Under the pieces are notes generated by a model. It was given only the letters and a program-made list of their open reading frames with translations. It made no database searches and was not told the DNA's origin. A DNA stretch of 64,000 nucleotides, from contig JAHHHC010000003.1 of assembly GCA_019359515.1 (NCBI GenBank), positions 186,001-250,000 on the forward strand, written 5' to 3'. Shown here piece after piece: positions 16,909 to 26,308 of this stretch (the first letter of the stretch is position 1; every line of letters starts with the position of its first letter). The DNA comes from Desmonostoc vinosum HA7617-LM4 (GTDB lineage Bacteria > Cyanobacteriota > Cyanobacteriia > Cyanobacteriales > Nostocaceae). A program made the translations under genes and the position numbers.

Positions 16909-17434
16909 GGGGACGCGGAGATGCAAAGACGCGGTGAGGGAGTCCGGTTTTGGTGGTTTCTCCTGCATAGGAACTGCCGAATCCCTTCGCTGAAAGCGTT
17001 CTCGTTCGCGCAGCGTCTCCGATAAAAGAAGGGTAGGGGGACGCGGAGAAATTTTCTCCCTCATCTCCCGGTTGGTGAGCGGAGTAGTACTGCGAAGCAG
17101 AACCCGCAGGGTACCACATCCCTCTCATCCCCTAGCCTATCGAGTTAACGTTAACTTACTTTAAAGTTACTCTCAGAAAATAAAGCGATTTTTAAACGCG
17201 CTTTAATGCGATAAGTAAGGATTGGTGTTGACTATAAGCTTGATTTATCAAAGGTTTTGCAGCTTTGGGGTCTTGTTGACGCGCTCAGCATTTGATGTAA
17301 CCAGTAACAACTTATTTTAATTAAAACTTAAGATTTTTGACAGATTGACTGCTTAGGAGCGATCGCGCGTATTGTAGAAATTGACATTCAGCTTTTAAAG
17401 CTCATGCCCACTTCACTTACGGAGCCTGCCCTAA
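16909..17434. other. Intergenic region, mostly dispersed repeats
   Basis: From 16909 to about 17130 it is a mosaic of interspersed repeats (GACGCGG units, GTTCGCGCAGCGTCTCCGA, TGCGAAGCAGAACCCGCAG). From 17130 to 17434 it is unique AT-rich DNA, probably including the promoter of the next gene. No gene is seen. Confidence 0.5.
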
Positions 17435-17731
17435 ATGAGCATTTTTAACAACTTTCTCCGTTCCCTGTTGCTCACTGTAATTTTTAGTTTTGTTGCCCCC
17501 ATGGTTTTAGTCGGTGGTATTTTGCTGCTTGTAGTCCTTATTGGACATATTCCCGGTTTACAAGGGTTGACTGAAACAATTCCGACTCAAATATTGCATT
17601 TTCTAGCGACTTTTGGCAGCGGAATCCCACTACATGGACTACTTGTGATTAGTTTAACTTGCAGTTTTGTTGGCGCACTATTTGACATCTATGCTTATTA
17701 CAGATGTCAAATTTTACGAATTGATTCTTAA
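17435..17731 (+). CDS. Small hydrophobic membrane protein, unknown function
   Basis: 98 residues with two strong membrane segments (about 10-37 and 66-88). The composition looks like a real cyanobacterial membrane protein, ending in a short polar tail (YYRCQILRIDS). No family is recognised. It stands alone upstream of sppA. Confidence 0.6.
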   Translation: MSIFNNFLRSLLLTVIFSFVAPMVLVGGILLLVVLIGHIPGLQGLTETIPTQILHFLATFGSGIPLHGLLVISLTCSFVGALFDIYAYYRCQILRIDS

Positions 17732-18085
17732 GTTCAGATGTTCGTAGAACAATAACGTTGTATTCCCAAATGTGGAAAATATTGTCATCCCCATCTAAAA
17801 GTCAGGTTGAGCATGGATAAATAAATTTTTATTAACTAAATTGAGTATTGAGGATTAGATACTCACAATTTTTAAGTTATATTTTATACTCTATTTTTAA
17901 TAAAAACCTGTCGAAAGCTATAAATACTTTGAACAAAACGGCAATAAAGTTCCTCGTTAAGTACAAAAATTTCACTAGAATGCACAATAGCAGAATGCCT
18001 GTTCATTTTAATGAACGTAGTAAAGTGTGTCTTATGACCACTAGACATTCTATATTGAGTTTATTACGAGGTTTTTTGATAGCTC
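17732..18085. other. Intergenic region before sppA
   Basis: AT-rich and unique. An 84-residue open frame through it is lysine/asparagine-rich, runs into sppA in another frame and has no family features, so I do not call it. Confidence 0.4.
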
Positions 18086-18907
18086 ATGGTTTGGCCGTTT
18101 AAGCCCAGGTTTCGTAAACAAATTGCTCGAATTGAAATTACTGGCGCGATCGCCGGTGCTACTCGCAAACGCGTTCTAGAAGCCCTAAAAACAGTAGAGG
18201 AGAAAAAATTTCCCGCATTACTGTTACGCATTGATAGCCCTGGCGGTACAGTAGGGGATTCCCAAGAAATCTACAGTGCGCTGAAGCGTTTGCGCGAAAA
18301 AATCAAAATAGTCGCTAGCTTTGGTAATATTTCGGCTTCAGGAGGTGTCTATATTGGTATGGGAGCCGAGCATATTATGGCTAACCCAGGTACGATTACA
18401 GGCAGTATTGGTGTGATTCTGCGTGGAAATAATATAGAACGCTTGCTGGAAAAAATTGGTGTTTCCTTCAAGGTAATTAAGTCAGGGCCTTACAAAGACA
18501 TTCTCGCCTTCGACCGAGAACTGACGGAACCAGAACAACACATCTTGCAAGAGTTGATAGACACTAGTTATCAGCAATTTGTGCAAACTGTAGCCGATGG
18601 GCGTTCTTTGGCAGTAGAAACAGTGAAAAGTTTTGCTGATGGTCGGATTTTTACTGGACAGCAAGCCTTAGAGTTGGGTGTTGTAGATCGTTTGGGAACA
18701 GAAGAAGATGCACGACGCTGGACAGCAGAACTAGTTGGTCTTGACCCTGAAAAAACACTTTGTTACACCTTAGAAGAGCGTAAACCCTTATTGAGTCGCA
18801 TTCTACCTGGGAATCGTCAAGGCTCATCAAGAATGAGAGCTGGTATTGATTGGCTCGAATTTGAAATGTCTACTAGTGGTTTACCACTTTGGTTATATAG
18901 ACCATAA
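18086..18907 (+). CDS. sppA: Signal peptide peptidase SppA, short form (S49)
   Basis: 273 residues, the single-domain form. The S49 fold is shown by ALLLRIDSPGGTV, SFGNISASGGVYIGMGAEHIMANPGTITGSIGVI and the catalytic pair Ser85 (SASGGVY) and Lys137 (SGPYKDI). It cleaves remnant signal peptides within membranes. There is no obvious N-terminal membrane anchor, only an amphipathic start (MVWPFKPRFRK), as in other short cyanobacterial SppA proteins. Upstream DNA is unique. Repeats follow before aroH. Confidence 0.92.
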   Translation: MVWPFKPRFRKQIARIEITGAIAGATRKRVLEALKTVEEKKFPALLLRIDSPGGTVGDSQEIYSALKRLREKIKIVASFGNISASGGVYIGMGAEHIMANPGTITGSIGVILRGNNIERLLEKIGVSFKVIKSGPYKDILAFDRELTEPEQHILQELIDTSYQQFVQTVADGRSLAVETVKSFADGRIFTGQQALELGVVDRLGTEEDARRWTAELVGLDPEKTLCYTLEERKPLLSRILPGNRQGSSRMRAGIDWLEFEMSTSGLPLWLYRP

Positions 18908-18910
18908 CTT

Positions 18911-19020
18911 TTTAATGTCATTAGTCATTTGTTTTTTGTCCTTTGTCGTTTGTTTGATAACCAATGACCAATGATTAATAACCAATAACTAATGACTAAT
19001 GACCAATAACCAATAACTAA
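18911..19020. repeat. AATGACTA/CAATGAC-type tandem repeats
   Basis: Runs of TAATGAC, CAATGAC and CAATAAC, mostly in 7-base steps, preceded by the inverse TCATTAGTCATTTG. Related runs are at 9466-9510, 37475-37512 and 53012-53045. Confidence 0.65.
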
Positions 19021-19037
19021 TTAAGGAGGATTGCGGA

Positions 19038-19475
19038 GTGGAGTGGCAAATGCGAGCTATTCGTGGGGCAACAACCGTTTCAGAAAATAGTATTGAAGCA
19101 ATCAAAGAGGCGGTAACGGAACTACTAGATGAACTAGAAAACCGAAATCAACTCCAACCAATGGATATTGTTAGTGTTACTTTTTCTGTGACACGCGACT
19201 TAGATGCTATTTTTCCAGCTGCGATCGCCAGATCTCGTCCTGAATGGGATAATGTCGCCATGTTGGATGTGCAGCAAATGCATGTGGAAGGCAGCTTACA
19301 GCGCTGTATTCGGTTGTTAATCCACGCTAACTTGCTTACCTCTGCTCCAATTCATCACACTTATTTACGTAACGCTGCTAACTTGCGCCCCGACTGGAGT
19401 TTACCGCAGTCATTACAAACATCACAGCCAATAGTTGAGTCAAAAGTCTACAATAAACACGCAAATTTTATGTAA
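19038..19475 (+). CDS. aroH: Chorismate mutase, AroH type
   Basis: 145 residues from a GTG at 19038 with AAGGAGGA at 19023-19030, a near-ideal ribosome site. It converts chorismate to prephenate for Phe/Tyr synthesis. The AroH fold is clear: MRAIRGATTVSENS with the substrate Arg, DIVSVTFSVTRDLDAIFPAAIAR, VAMLDVQQMHVEGSLQRCIRLLIH. The length is slightly above the usual ~125. It is a monofunctional enzyme and stands alone. Confidence 0.95.
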   Translation: MEWQMRAIRGATTVSENSIEAIKEAVTELLDELENRNQLQPMDIVSVTFSVTRDLDAIFPAAIARSRPEWDNVAMLDVQQMHVEGSLQRCIRLLIHANLLTSAPIHHTYLRNAANLRPDWSLPQSLQTSQPIVESKVYNKHANFM

Positions 19476-19625
19476 AATGCTCGACTCTGGCGACGAAAGC
19501 TGACTGGAGAAATTTTTGTGCAAACGACGCTACTTGACTGGCTTCAAGTAGCGTCGGATCACAATACGGTTCAGTTAATGCAAAAAAAGAAGATTAGACG
19601 CTTAATTTCCTGAGTTGAAATTAGA

Positions 19626-20972
19626 TTAATGCTTCTTTAGTAACAATCGTTCGTCAAAATCCAACGCACCCAAAGGATTTTCTATATCTATCCATGAAAC
19701 CTGCGCTTCTAGCTTGTCACAACACTCACGCACCAGGCGCAGACCTTCATCCAATACAAGTTGAGCAGTTGTCGGGGTAAACTCTTGCAATATCGCGGTC
19801 TCTATTGTCTCATAGTGATCAAGGTCTTTGCTCAGTTTTGCTAGAAACTTTGCACCTTCACTAGTGTCTCTCATCGCAAACTGTAAAATTGAATTGATGT
19901 AAGCCTTGACTTTGGGATTTTTAATCCCTTCTGTAGCTGAAGTATAGAGCAATTCACCATTGAGATATTCAAAATCTGGTACATAAAGCTGATCGCCTAC
20001 TAGTTCAAATAGCTGGTTGCCTTTTACTGGCCTCACCCTTAACTTCTCACGCCTGACTCGGTGAGATGCATTATCAAGCAGTGTAATTACAGCTAAAATC
20101 ACAGAGGGGTAGTTACTATCTATGCATCTTATTTCCACAGTACCAAGTTTGTTGAGTCGGACTGGGTTCCAAGCTGACTTAAGTAAGCTGCCTCCTGCTT
20201 CTAAAAACAGGTTACGTTCAACTCCAGCTTTTTCCATTGCTTGCAACCAAGCATAGTAGCGAGCAAATTGCTGCTCAACTAAACTCTCTACGCTATCAGC
20301 ATAAGGCATGAGTCCGCCAACAGGCTGCAAATGCGTATATACTCCCTCCCAACCAAAGGTTTCGCTACCTCGATAACGAATTGTGTGCGCGGCTAGTCCA
20401 ATTGCTTGTCCTTCATAAAAGGGACACGCACGTGTCAGAGAAATGAGCGCTGAGTCAAAAGCTGTAGCTAAATTGTATATATTCAGTAGCTCCTCTCGCT
20501 CTGCTGGCATAGAGTTGTAAGAAACTGCAATACGAGAGTCAATTACCCCAGGCGGGACTTCCAAATGCAAATGTGTGCCAGTACATTTACCAGCGTGCAA
20601 AAATCGATCATAGCCGACAGTCCGCGCTTGAATATGGTAATTCGGCCGATCGCGCATTACTGGCATAATATGCAAGGGATAGCTAGACAGAGGATAAAGT
20701 CGTAAATCTAGTTGTCGCGCGGCAGCGATCGCCAACTTGAGATTTTTGAGATATTCTTGGGCTAACTCTGTGGCACTATATGCTGGAGGAGTATTAATCT
20801 CCACCATATTCTTCACAAATTCTGGTACAAAATAATTCGGGTTTATACCTTGTGCCTTTGCCATCGAATGACAAATGTGCAAAAATTCATCAGCGCGATC
20901 GCTTAGTTGACCCGCTTCATCTACCAGAAAAAACTCTTGTTCAAGACCGATACGACGCCTAACTACATCCAT
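19626..20972 (-). CDS. Glutamate-cysteine ligase GCS2 family (YbdK-like carboxylate-amine ligase)
   Basis: 448 residues from the ATG at 20972; a TTG at 20984 would add four. The start RRRIGLEQEFFLVDE carries the metal- and ATP-binding Glu residues of the family, with CTGTHLHLEVPPG and VEIRCIDSNYPS further on. GCS2 enzymes join glutamate to cysteine or ligate other carboxylates and amines. The usual cyanobacterial GshA is a different sequence type, so the substrate here is uncertain. It is cytosolic and transcribed alone. Confidence 0.85.
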   Translation of the reverse strand: MDVVRRRIGLEQEFFLVDEAGQLSDRADEFLHICHSMAKAQGINPNYFVPEFVKNMVEINTPPAYSATELAQEYLKNLKLAIAAARQLDLRLYPLSSYPLHIMPVMRDRPNYHIQARTVGYDRFLHAGKCTGTHLHLEVPPGVIDSRIAVSYNSMPAEREELLNIYNLATAFDSALISLTRACPFYEGQAIGLAAHTIRYRGSETFGWEGVYTHLQPVGGLMPYADSVESLVEQQFARYYAWLQAMEKAGVERNLFLEAGGSLLKSAWNPVRLNKLGTVEIRCIDSNYPSVILAVITLLDNASHRVRREKLRVRPVKGNQLFELVGDQLYVPDFEYLNGELLYTSATEGIKNPKVKAYINSILQFAMRDTSEGAKFLAKLSKDLDHYETIETAILQEFTPTTAQLVLDEGLRLVRECCDKLEAQVSWIDIENPLGALDFDERLLLKKH

Positions 20973-21442
20973 ATCGCCAATCAATGCTAGCAGGGGCGTA
21001 CAAATTGTACTCCTGACAAACCGTATATCTCAATACAATTTCACGAAACTTATGCATCATTTGGCATGAAGCAAAATACTTTCAATGATTATTAAGACGG
21101 TGATTGATTCAGATGGCGATCGCAACTGCATCAACTGAATAAATTAATATTAAATACCCTCTTGATTAACAATAGTCTAAGTTTTAGAATGCGATGTGGT
21201 TACAGTACAGCTATATGGTCAAACTAAAAACTCTTTGAAATTGAAGGGACGACCAATTCCTGAGAATAATATTTGGATTGCTGCGATCGCCTGACAGTAT
21301 CATTTAACTTTAGTATTACGCGATCGCCACTTTGGAAAAATTGATGGGTTGATAGTTAAAACCTAGTAAAATTACTCTGAATATATCTTTTATTGTGTAG
21401 TATATAAAACAGCACATAAAAGTCATTGGTCAACTAACTGGC
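20973..21442. other. Intergenic region, no gene seen
   Basis: AT-rich with several HIP1-like GCGATCGC sites (21118, 21283, 21320). No convincing open frame, tRNA or terminator was seen. Confidence 0.45.
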
Positions 21443-21662
21443 ATGGTTGCAGACCACAGCATAGATTTTCAAACGTATCTACAATCTCTGAGCGAGGATG
21501 ACACATACAGAGATTGGCAAGAATTCTACACTGCACCTTGGCGGTATCCTGCGGGAAGCCGCTTTGCGTCTACGTTTTTCAATTCCTCAAATTTCCACTA
21601 AAATTGAGGCAACAGTTAATTCTTTACGGAATGCAATCTTAATCCTTACTAAGGTACTTTAG
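21443..21662 (+). pseudogene. Broken fragment resembling the N-terminus of a NACHT-type NTPase
   Basis: From the ATG at 21443 the frame reads VADHSIDFQTYLQSLSEDD...DWQEFYT, like the short N-terminal segment before the NTPase in some cyanobacterial NACHT proteins. It then enters a repeat (TATCCTGCGGGAAGCCGCTTTGCGTCTACG type) and stops. A second frame continues (LREAALRLRFSIPQISTKIEA) to a stop at 21660. No P-loop is present. The family link is from memory of the pattern only. Confidence 0.35.
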
Positions 21663-21675
21663 GAGAATATTGATC

Positions 21676-21876
21676 ATGAGTCAATATGTTTTGCTTCGGA
21701 TTCAAGCTATTCAAGAAGAACTAGAAGCATTAAAAAGAACTGTTCTGCATCAACTTGAAGGTTCTCGAAATAAAACTCAAATTCAAGGATTATGGAAAGA
21801 TATTCTTGTCACTGAGCAAGATTTAGAAGAAGCTGAAAAAGCAGTTTTTCGAGATGCAATTCAGTGGGAAGATTAG
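21676..21876 (+). CDS. Small antitoxin-like coiled-coil protein
   Basis: 66 residues from the ATG at 21676, with AGGAG at 21661. It is charged and helical (LLRIQAIQEELEALKRTVLHQLEG, VTEQDLEEAEKAVFRD). Such short proteins in Nostoc often precede a PIN-domain toxin. No toxin gene follows here, so it may be an orphan antitoxin. The function is inferred only from size, composition and setting in a decayed region. Confidence 0.5.
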   Translation: MSQYVLLRIQAIQEELEALKRTVLHQLEGSRNKTQIQGLWKDILVTEQDLEEAEKAVFRDAIQWED

Positions 21877-22083
21877 ATTAAAAATTTCTTAATTACTTCT
21901 AGGTATTGCGGGAGTTTTTTTTAAACTCTTCTTCCGCTTCTTGTTGGTGTTTAATGCCGACTGCACGCGACACTTTCAGCTTCGCTTTCATTTGATAACG
22001 CACGCTAATCGTGTACTATTTTGTATAAAATCAAACAGTGCCGAGCGATCGCAACACGCTACGACAAACGCGCTATAAACTTT

Positions 22084-22667
22084 CTAGGTGCAATTTATCT
22101 GGCTGCTTCTGTTATTTGGCTTACTTAATTGATGACATGCCCTAAGAGCTTCTGAATATTCATTAATGGAGCTTAAATAAATTTCTATATCTGATAAGAG
22201 TGAATCATACTTTGTTTCAAGGTCTAATCCTAAATGAAAGTTTTTCTGTATAGATTTGTCAATTTCATTTATTACCTTCAAAGGATTGATGTCAGACAAT
22301 TGAATTCCAATCAAGTATTCACGAATTAATTGGTTAATTTTTTCTTGATGATTTTTACCCAACACAATTTCATTTTCTAGCTTCAAAATTAGCTTTGAAA
22401 ATTGTTTTTGGTATCCTGAGTAAACATTAGAAGACGAAGCCATTGGAATTTTAAACTTTAATTCTCCAATAGCTACCCGGTTCTCGGCAATCTTATCATA
22501 AATCTTCCAAGATTCCTTAAGAAGTTTAGCTATGTCTAGCCATGTTCTATAGTTAGGATAATCTTCTTTTAGAAATTTTATATAAATTCAAAATTCGAGA
22601 GGGTGGAGAAATAGCTTGAATAACAACACCTGCATCTTCAAGCCATTTCTCGCAAGTATATTCAGGT
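22084..22667 (-). pseudogene. Frameshifted gene of unknown function downstream of the Rpn gene
   Basis: A 119-residue frame (22084-22443) extends in frame upstream without a start (DYPNYRTWLDIAKLLKESW...KIAENRVAIGELKFKIP) to a stop at 22588-22590. A second frame (PEYTCEKWLEDAGVVIQAIS) from about 22667 overlaps it across an A/T-rich run near 22575. Together they look like one coding sequence broken by a frameshift, with its 5' part cut off by the Rpn gene. The C-terminal part is helical and charged. Family not recognised. The downstream frame alone could still be expressed. Confidence 0.45.
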
Positions 22668-23450
22668 TTAGCTTTGTGCAGATTGATTTAATTGTTGTTG
22701 AAGTTGTTGGACTTCTTCAACTGATAAGCCTGTGGAGGGAGCGATAATATCTATCGCCACTCCTCTGCGTAAGAGATTGATAGCAATTTCGCGTTGTTTT
22801 CTTTCTTCCCCTTTTGTCTCACCTTCTGCCAGGATTGAACGATAAACAGTAGATTCTTGCATGATGTCCCTCCGCAACAGCCGATAAATCACTTCTGACT
22901 CTAATTTTAGCCCAGCTAAAATCCCCGATGCTGCCATCAAATTCGCTTGTGTTATGGGGTCTGCGATCTGATCAATTATTTGGGCAGCTTGATGCAATGT
23001 TTCCTCTGAATCTGTGCTTTGCCCAAGTGTCGCAAAGGGAATCAGCCCAGGATATTGCAGAAAGAGCGAGGCGGGTTGCTCCCACAGGCGGATCACTTCA
23101 AACTCATGACGAGTACATTCCATAGTAAAGCTGGTTTGATACACCCGCTCCGAACTAGTCTGCTTTAGGTAAATCACAACTTGTCGCATCGGTTTGGTTG
23201 GATCTTTTCGGTACATTCGCACGCGATAGTCTAACATCCGAAATGGAACATTATCCTTGGGAAGTGTTTGAAATTCGATATGCAAAACCGATTCGTCCGA
23301 TGCCAGCAGAATCAAGGCATCGGCTCGAATCGGATCAAGGGAGAGTTCAGAGGGCTTGATTTCTGTCAGTACGACGGATTTTCCCAGCAGCCAACTAGCA
23401 AAGTCGGCTGAGAAGTGTTCGGCAAGAAATCGGCAGGTGTCGTCATACAT
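22668..23450 (-). CDS. Rpn family recombination-promoting nuclease / putative transposase (PD-(D/E)XK)
   Basis: 260 residues. The N-terminal half has the nuclease core pattern RADALILL...VLHIEFQTLPKDNVPFRMLDYRVRMYRK, with Asp and Glu-x-Gln in the expected spacing. The C-terminal half is helical and ends in a Gln-rich coiled coil after a short LLRRGVAIDIIAPSTGLSVEEVQQL segment. Rpn proteins are transposase-like nucleases that promote RecA-independent recombination; many cyanobacterial copies are uncharacterised. It begins 47 bases after the dnaE stop on the same strand and overlies a broken gene, which suggests insertion. Confidence 0.85.
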   Translation of the reverse strand: MYDDTCRFLAEHFSADFASWLLGKSVVLTEIKPSELSLDPIRADALILLASDESVLHIEFQTLPKDNVPFRMLDYRVRMYRKDPTKPMRQVVIYLKQTSSERVYQTSFTMECTRHEFEVIRLWEQPASLFLQYPGLIPFATLGQSTDSEETLHQAAQIIDQIADPITQANLMAASGILAGLKLESEVIYRLLRRDIMQESTVYRSILAEGETKGEERKQREIAINLLRRGVAIDIIAPSTGLSVEEVQQLQQQLNQSAQS

Positions 23451-23497
23451 GAAGGAAATTGTATAACTGGCTATGCCAATTTGGAAAAGAACTTTAC

Positions 23498-26140
23498 CTA
23501 ATTGATGACACGTCCTAGCAAACCTTCCACTTGCAACAAATCCAACCCCCGCTCAAATATTTCATCAATCGGCAACATTTCACCACTAACAGTCATAAAT
23601 TTATGGTCTTTAGTTGCTCGAAGCACTGAACCATCTTCTAAACAATACTCAAATACTTCTTGTTGCCCGCGATTATGCCACTGTGCTACTGGTTGTGTAT
23701 AAACATTCCCATTACTATCAACACTATAAACCGTGCATTCAACTTGTTTTTCTACAATCTTGCCAATAGGCATAAAACCATATTCCACAGTCAAGATTTC
23801 TGTGTCATAGCTTAAGCAATATTCGGCAAACTTCAGCATCTGCTCAAATAATTCATCAGCTACTTGTTTCTTGACTCCATTTTTCGCTGCCCCATCAACA
23901 AATTTTTCTCTCTGCTTCTGCATCTCGGAAACCTTCTTTTTACCCATCGCCCGACGCAACAAGTCAGCTTGTCCTAAAGAATATCCAGCCATATCTTGAG
24001 CAATTTTCATAATTTGCTCTTGATAAACCATAATTCCGTAAGTTTCATCTAATATTGGTTCTAAAATAGTGTGTTCATAATCAATTGTTTCTCGCCCATG
24101 TTTACGGTTAATAAACTTTGGAATTAACCCGGCGTCTAACGGCCCTGGTCGATAAAGTGCCAAAATTGAAGAAATATCTTCTATATTAGAGGGCTTCAAA
24201 TCTCTAACTATTTGACGCATCCCTGAAGATTCTAATTGAAATATTCCTTCTAATTCCCCTGCTTCTAATAGTGAATAAGCTTTTTGTACATCTTTTGGTA
24301 AAGTGCTATGTTCACCTTTAGCTAATATTTTTTGTGCTTTTCTTTCTTGGTGAGTAATTTCATCAGGATCAACACGATATCCTTTAGTTTCTTCAATTAA
24401 ATCAAGGGTCTTTTGAATTAATGTCAGGTTCCTTAAACCCAAGAAATCCATTTTCAACAAACCCATGGATTCCAAGTCTTCCATGAAATATTGGGTAATT
24501 ACTGAACCATCATTGTTTCGTTGCAGCGGGACAATTTCATCTAATGGTTCGTCAGAAATTACCACACCCGCCGCATGAACACCAAAGGTTTTGTTAGTTC
24601 CTTCAATTCGCATCGCCATATCAATCCAATGGCGAACTCTGGGTTCATTTTCATATTTTTCTCTAAACTCTGGTTCTGGAGTTTCATGAGAAATCATCAC
24701 CTTAAGTTTGGTTGGCTTCCCCCGCACTACAGGAATTAATTTCGCCATTTTATCGGCTTCGCCATAGGGAATATTCAATACTCTAGCGACATCTTTCAAA
24801 ACTGCTTTGGATGTTAGGCGGTTAAAAGTAATGATTTGAGCAACTCTATCTGCACCGTATTTTTCAGTTACATATTCTAGAACTTTATCCCGTTGTTCAA
24901 TACAGAAATCCGTATCAATATCAGGCATAGATTTCCGTTCTGGGTTCAAAAAGCGCTCGAATAGCAAACCATGATGTACAGGATCAATATTGGTAATTCG
25001 CATCGCATAAGCAACTAATGAACCAGCCGCTGAGCCACGGCCCGGGCCCACAGGAATATTGCTATCTCTCGCAAATTTAATGTAGTCCCAAACTACTAAA
25101 AAGTATTTAGAAAAACCCATTTGCTGAATCATTTTCAGTTCGTATTCCAATCTGTCTTTATAGATGGAATCGACTTCATGGCGGGATTTACGATTTAATC
25201 TTTCTAAAAGTCCGCTCCATGCAACTTCTTCTGCGTAAGTATCGGCAGTATGACCAGAGGGAATGGGTGGGGTGGGAATTTGAGGCTCACCCATGATATG
25301 GTAAGGTTCGACTTTATCAGCCACTTCTTCTGTAGTGGCGATCGCCTCTGCAATTACATCATCCGGCAGATGGTCACGAAATAGCAACTTCATCTCGTCC
25401 GCCGATTTGAGATATTCTGTGCCGCTATAACGCATCCGGTTTTCTTCTAAGATTAACTTCCCGGTTTGAATACACAACAAAGCATCATGGGCTTCGACAT
25501 CAAAACAAGAAATAAAATGAGAGTCGTTAGTCGCAACAAATTTAATCCCTAATTCTCGCGCAATTTTGATAATCTCAACATTAACGATGCGGTCTTCTTG
25601 AGAGCCGTGGTCTTGAATTTCTAGATAATAATCATCACCAAACACATCTTTATACCATTGGGCAACTTTACGGGCCGCGTCTGGTCTGCCACTCAAAATT
25701 GCTTGGGGAACTTCACCACCTAAACAAGCACTAGTGACAATCAATCCTTCATGATATTCTTTTAATAATTCTTTATTAATACAAGGACGAGAAAAAATAC
25801 CTTTACCTTGCACACCTTTGAGATGAGAAATTGTGGTTAATTTGACTAAATTTTTGTAACCTTTTGTATTTTTAGCTAAAACAACTTGATGATACTTGGG
25901 ACGGCGTTCTTGTTTCTCAATATTGCCGTTGATGATATACATTTCGTTGCCGAGAATTGGCTTAATATTTTGACTGCGGCAAATTTTAATTAACTCAACT
26001 GCCCCATACATGACACCATGATCGGTAAGCGCGATCGCTTTCATGCCAAGTGCGATCGCTCGCTCAACTAACTCTGGCAGTTGACTTGCCCCATCGAGCA
26101 AACTGTAGTCACTGTGAATATGCAAAGGGACAAAGGACAT
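23498..26140 (-). CDS. dnaE: DNA polymerase III alpha subunit, N-terminal part, fused to the split intein N-half (DnaE-n)
   Basis: 880 residues from the ATG at 26140 (an in-frame upstream ATG at 26158 is less likely). Residues 1-774 are the N-extein: PHP domain ([22 protein letters not shown]) and the polymerase palm with PDIDTDFC. Residues 775-880 are the intein N-half beginning [14 protein letters not shown]. The matching DnaE-c gene is elsewhere; protein trans-splicing joins the two exteins after translation. The 774-residue extein length matches the known cyanobacterial split point. All Nostoc-type genomes carry this arrangement. It is essential for replication. Confidence 0.97.
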   Translation of the reverse strand: MSFVPLHIHSDYSLLDGASQLPELVERAIALGMKAIALTDHGVMYGAVELIKICRSQNIKPILGNEMYIINGNIEKQERRPKYHQVVLAKNTKGYKNLVKLTTISHLKGVQGKGIFSRPCINKELLKEYHEGLIVTSACLGGEVPQAILSGRPDAARKVAQWYKDVFGDDYYLEIQDHGSQEDRIVNVEIIKIARELGIKFVATNDSHFISCFDVEAHDALLCIQTGKLILEENRMRYSGTEYLKSADEMKLLFRDHLPDDVIAEAIATTEEVADKVEPYHIMGEPQIPTPPIPSGHTADTYAEEVAWSGLLERLNRKSRHEVDSIYKDRLEYELKMIQQMGFSKYFLVVWDYIKFARDSNIPVGPGRGSAAGSLVAYAMRITNIDPVHHGLLFERFLNPERKSMPDIDTDFCIEQRDKVLEYVTEKYGADRVAQIITFNRLTSKAVLKDVARVLNIPYGEADKMAKLIPVVRGKPTKLKVMISHETPEPEFREKYENEPRVRHWIDMAMRIEGTNKTFGVHAAGVVISDEPLDEIVPLQRNNDGSVITQYFMEDLESMGLLKMDFLGLRNLTLIQKTLDLIEETKGYRVDPDEITHQERKAQKILAKGEHSTLPKDVQKAYSLLEAGELEGIFQLESSGMRQIVRDLKPSNIEDISSILALYRPGPLDAGLIPKFINRKHGRETIDYEHTILEPILDETYGIMVYQEQIMKIAQDMAGYSLGQADLLRRAMGKKKVSEMQKQREKFVDGAAKNGVKKQVADELFEQMLKFAEYCLSYDTEILTVEYGFMPIGKIVEKQVECTVYSVDSNGNVYTQPVAQWHNRGQQEVFEYCLEDGSVLRATKDHKFMTVSGEMLPIDEIFERGLDLLQVEGLLGRVIN
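23501..23818 (-). other. Split DnaE intein, N-terminal half
   Basis: 106 codons from the nucleophile Cys (codon 23816-23818) after the extein end KFAEY. Block A is [10 protein letters not shown] and block B is ATKDHKFMT with its conserved His. It ends at GLLGRVIN with the natural stop. Confidence 0.95.
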
Positions 26141-26308
26141 AAGCGTCTCCAACCACAAGCCAAAAACATCTCAAAGGACAACACCTATCGGTGTACCCTT
26201 GTAAGCAGGATTTTGTAAAGCAACGGCATCTTAGATTAACTCGTTTACGAAATTTTCACTTCCGAAAGTGAAGTTTTAATAATTACATCAGTAAATCCGC
26301 ATCCACTA

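Noticed and set aside
16676-17128. Several long open frames on both strands encoding GDWGLGI or NPQSPIPS repeats
   Set aside because: They are translations of the 7-base array, which has no stop in any frame.
17848-18102. 84-residue frame upstream of sppA
   Set aside because: Low complexity, runs into the sppA start in another frame and shows no homology pattern.
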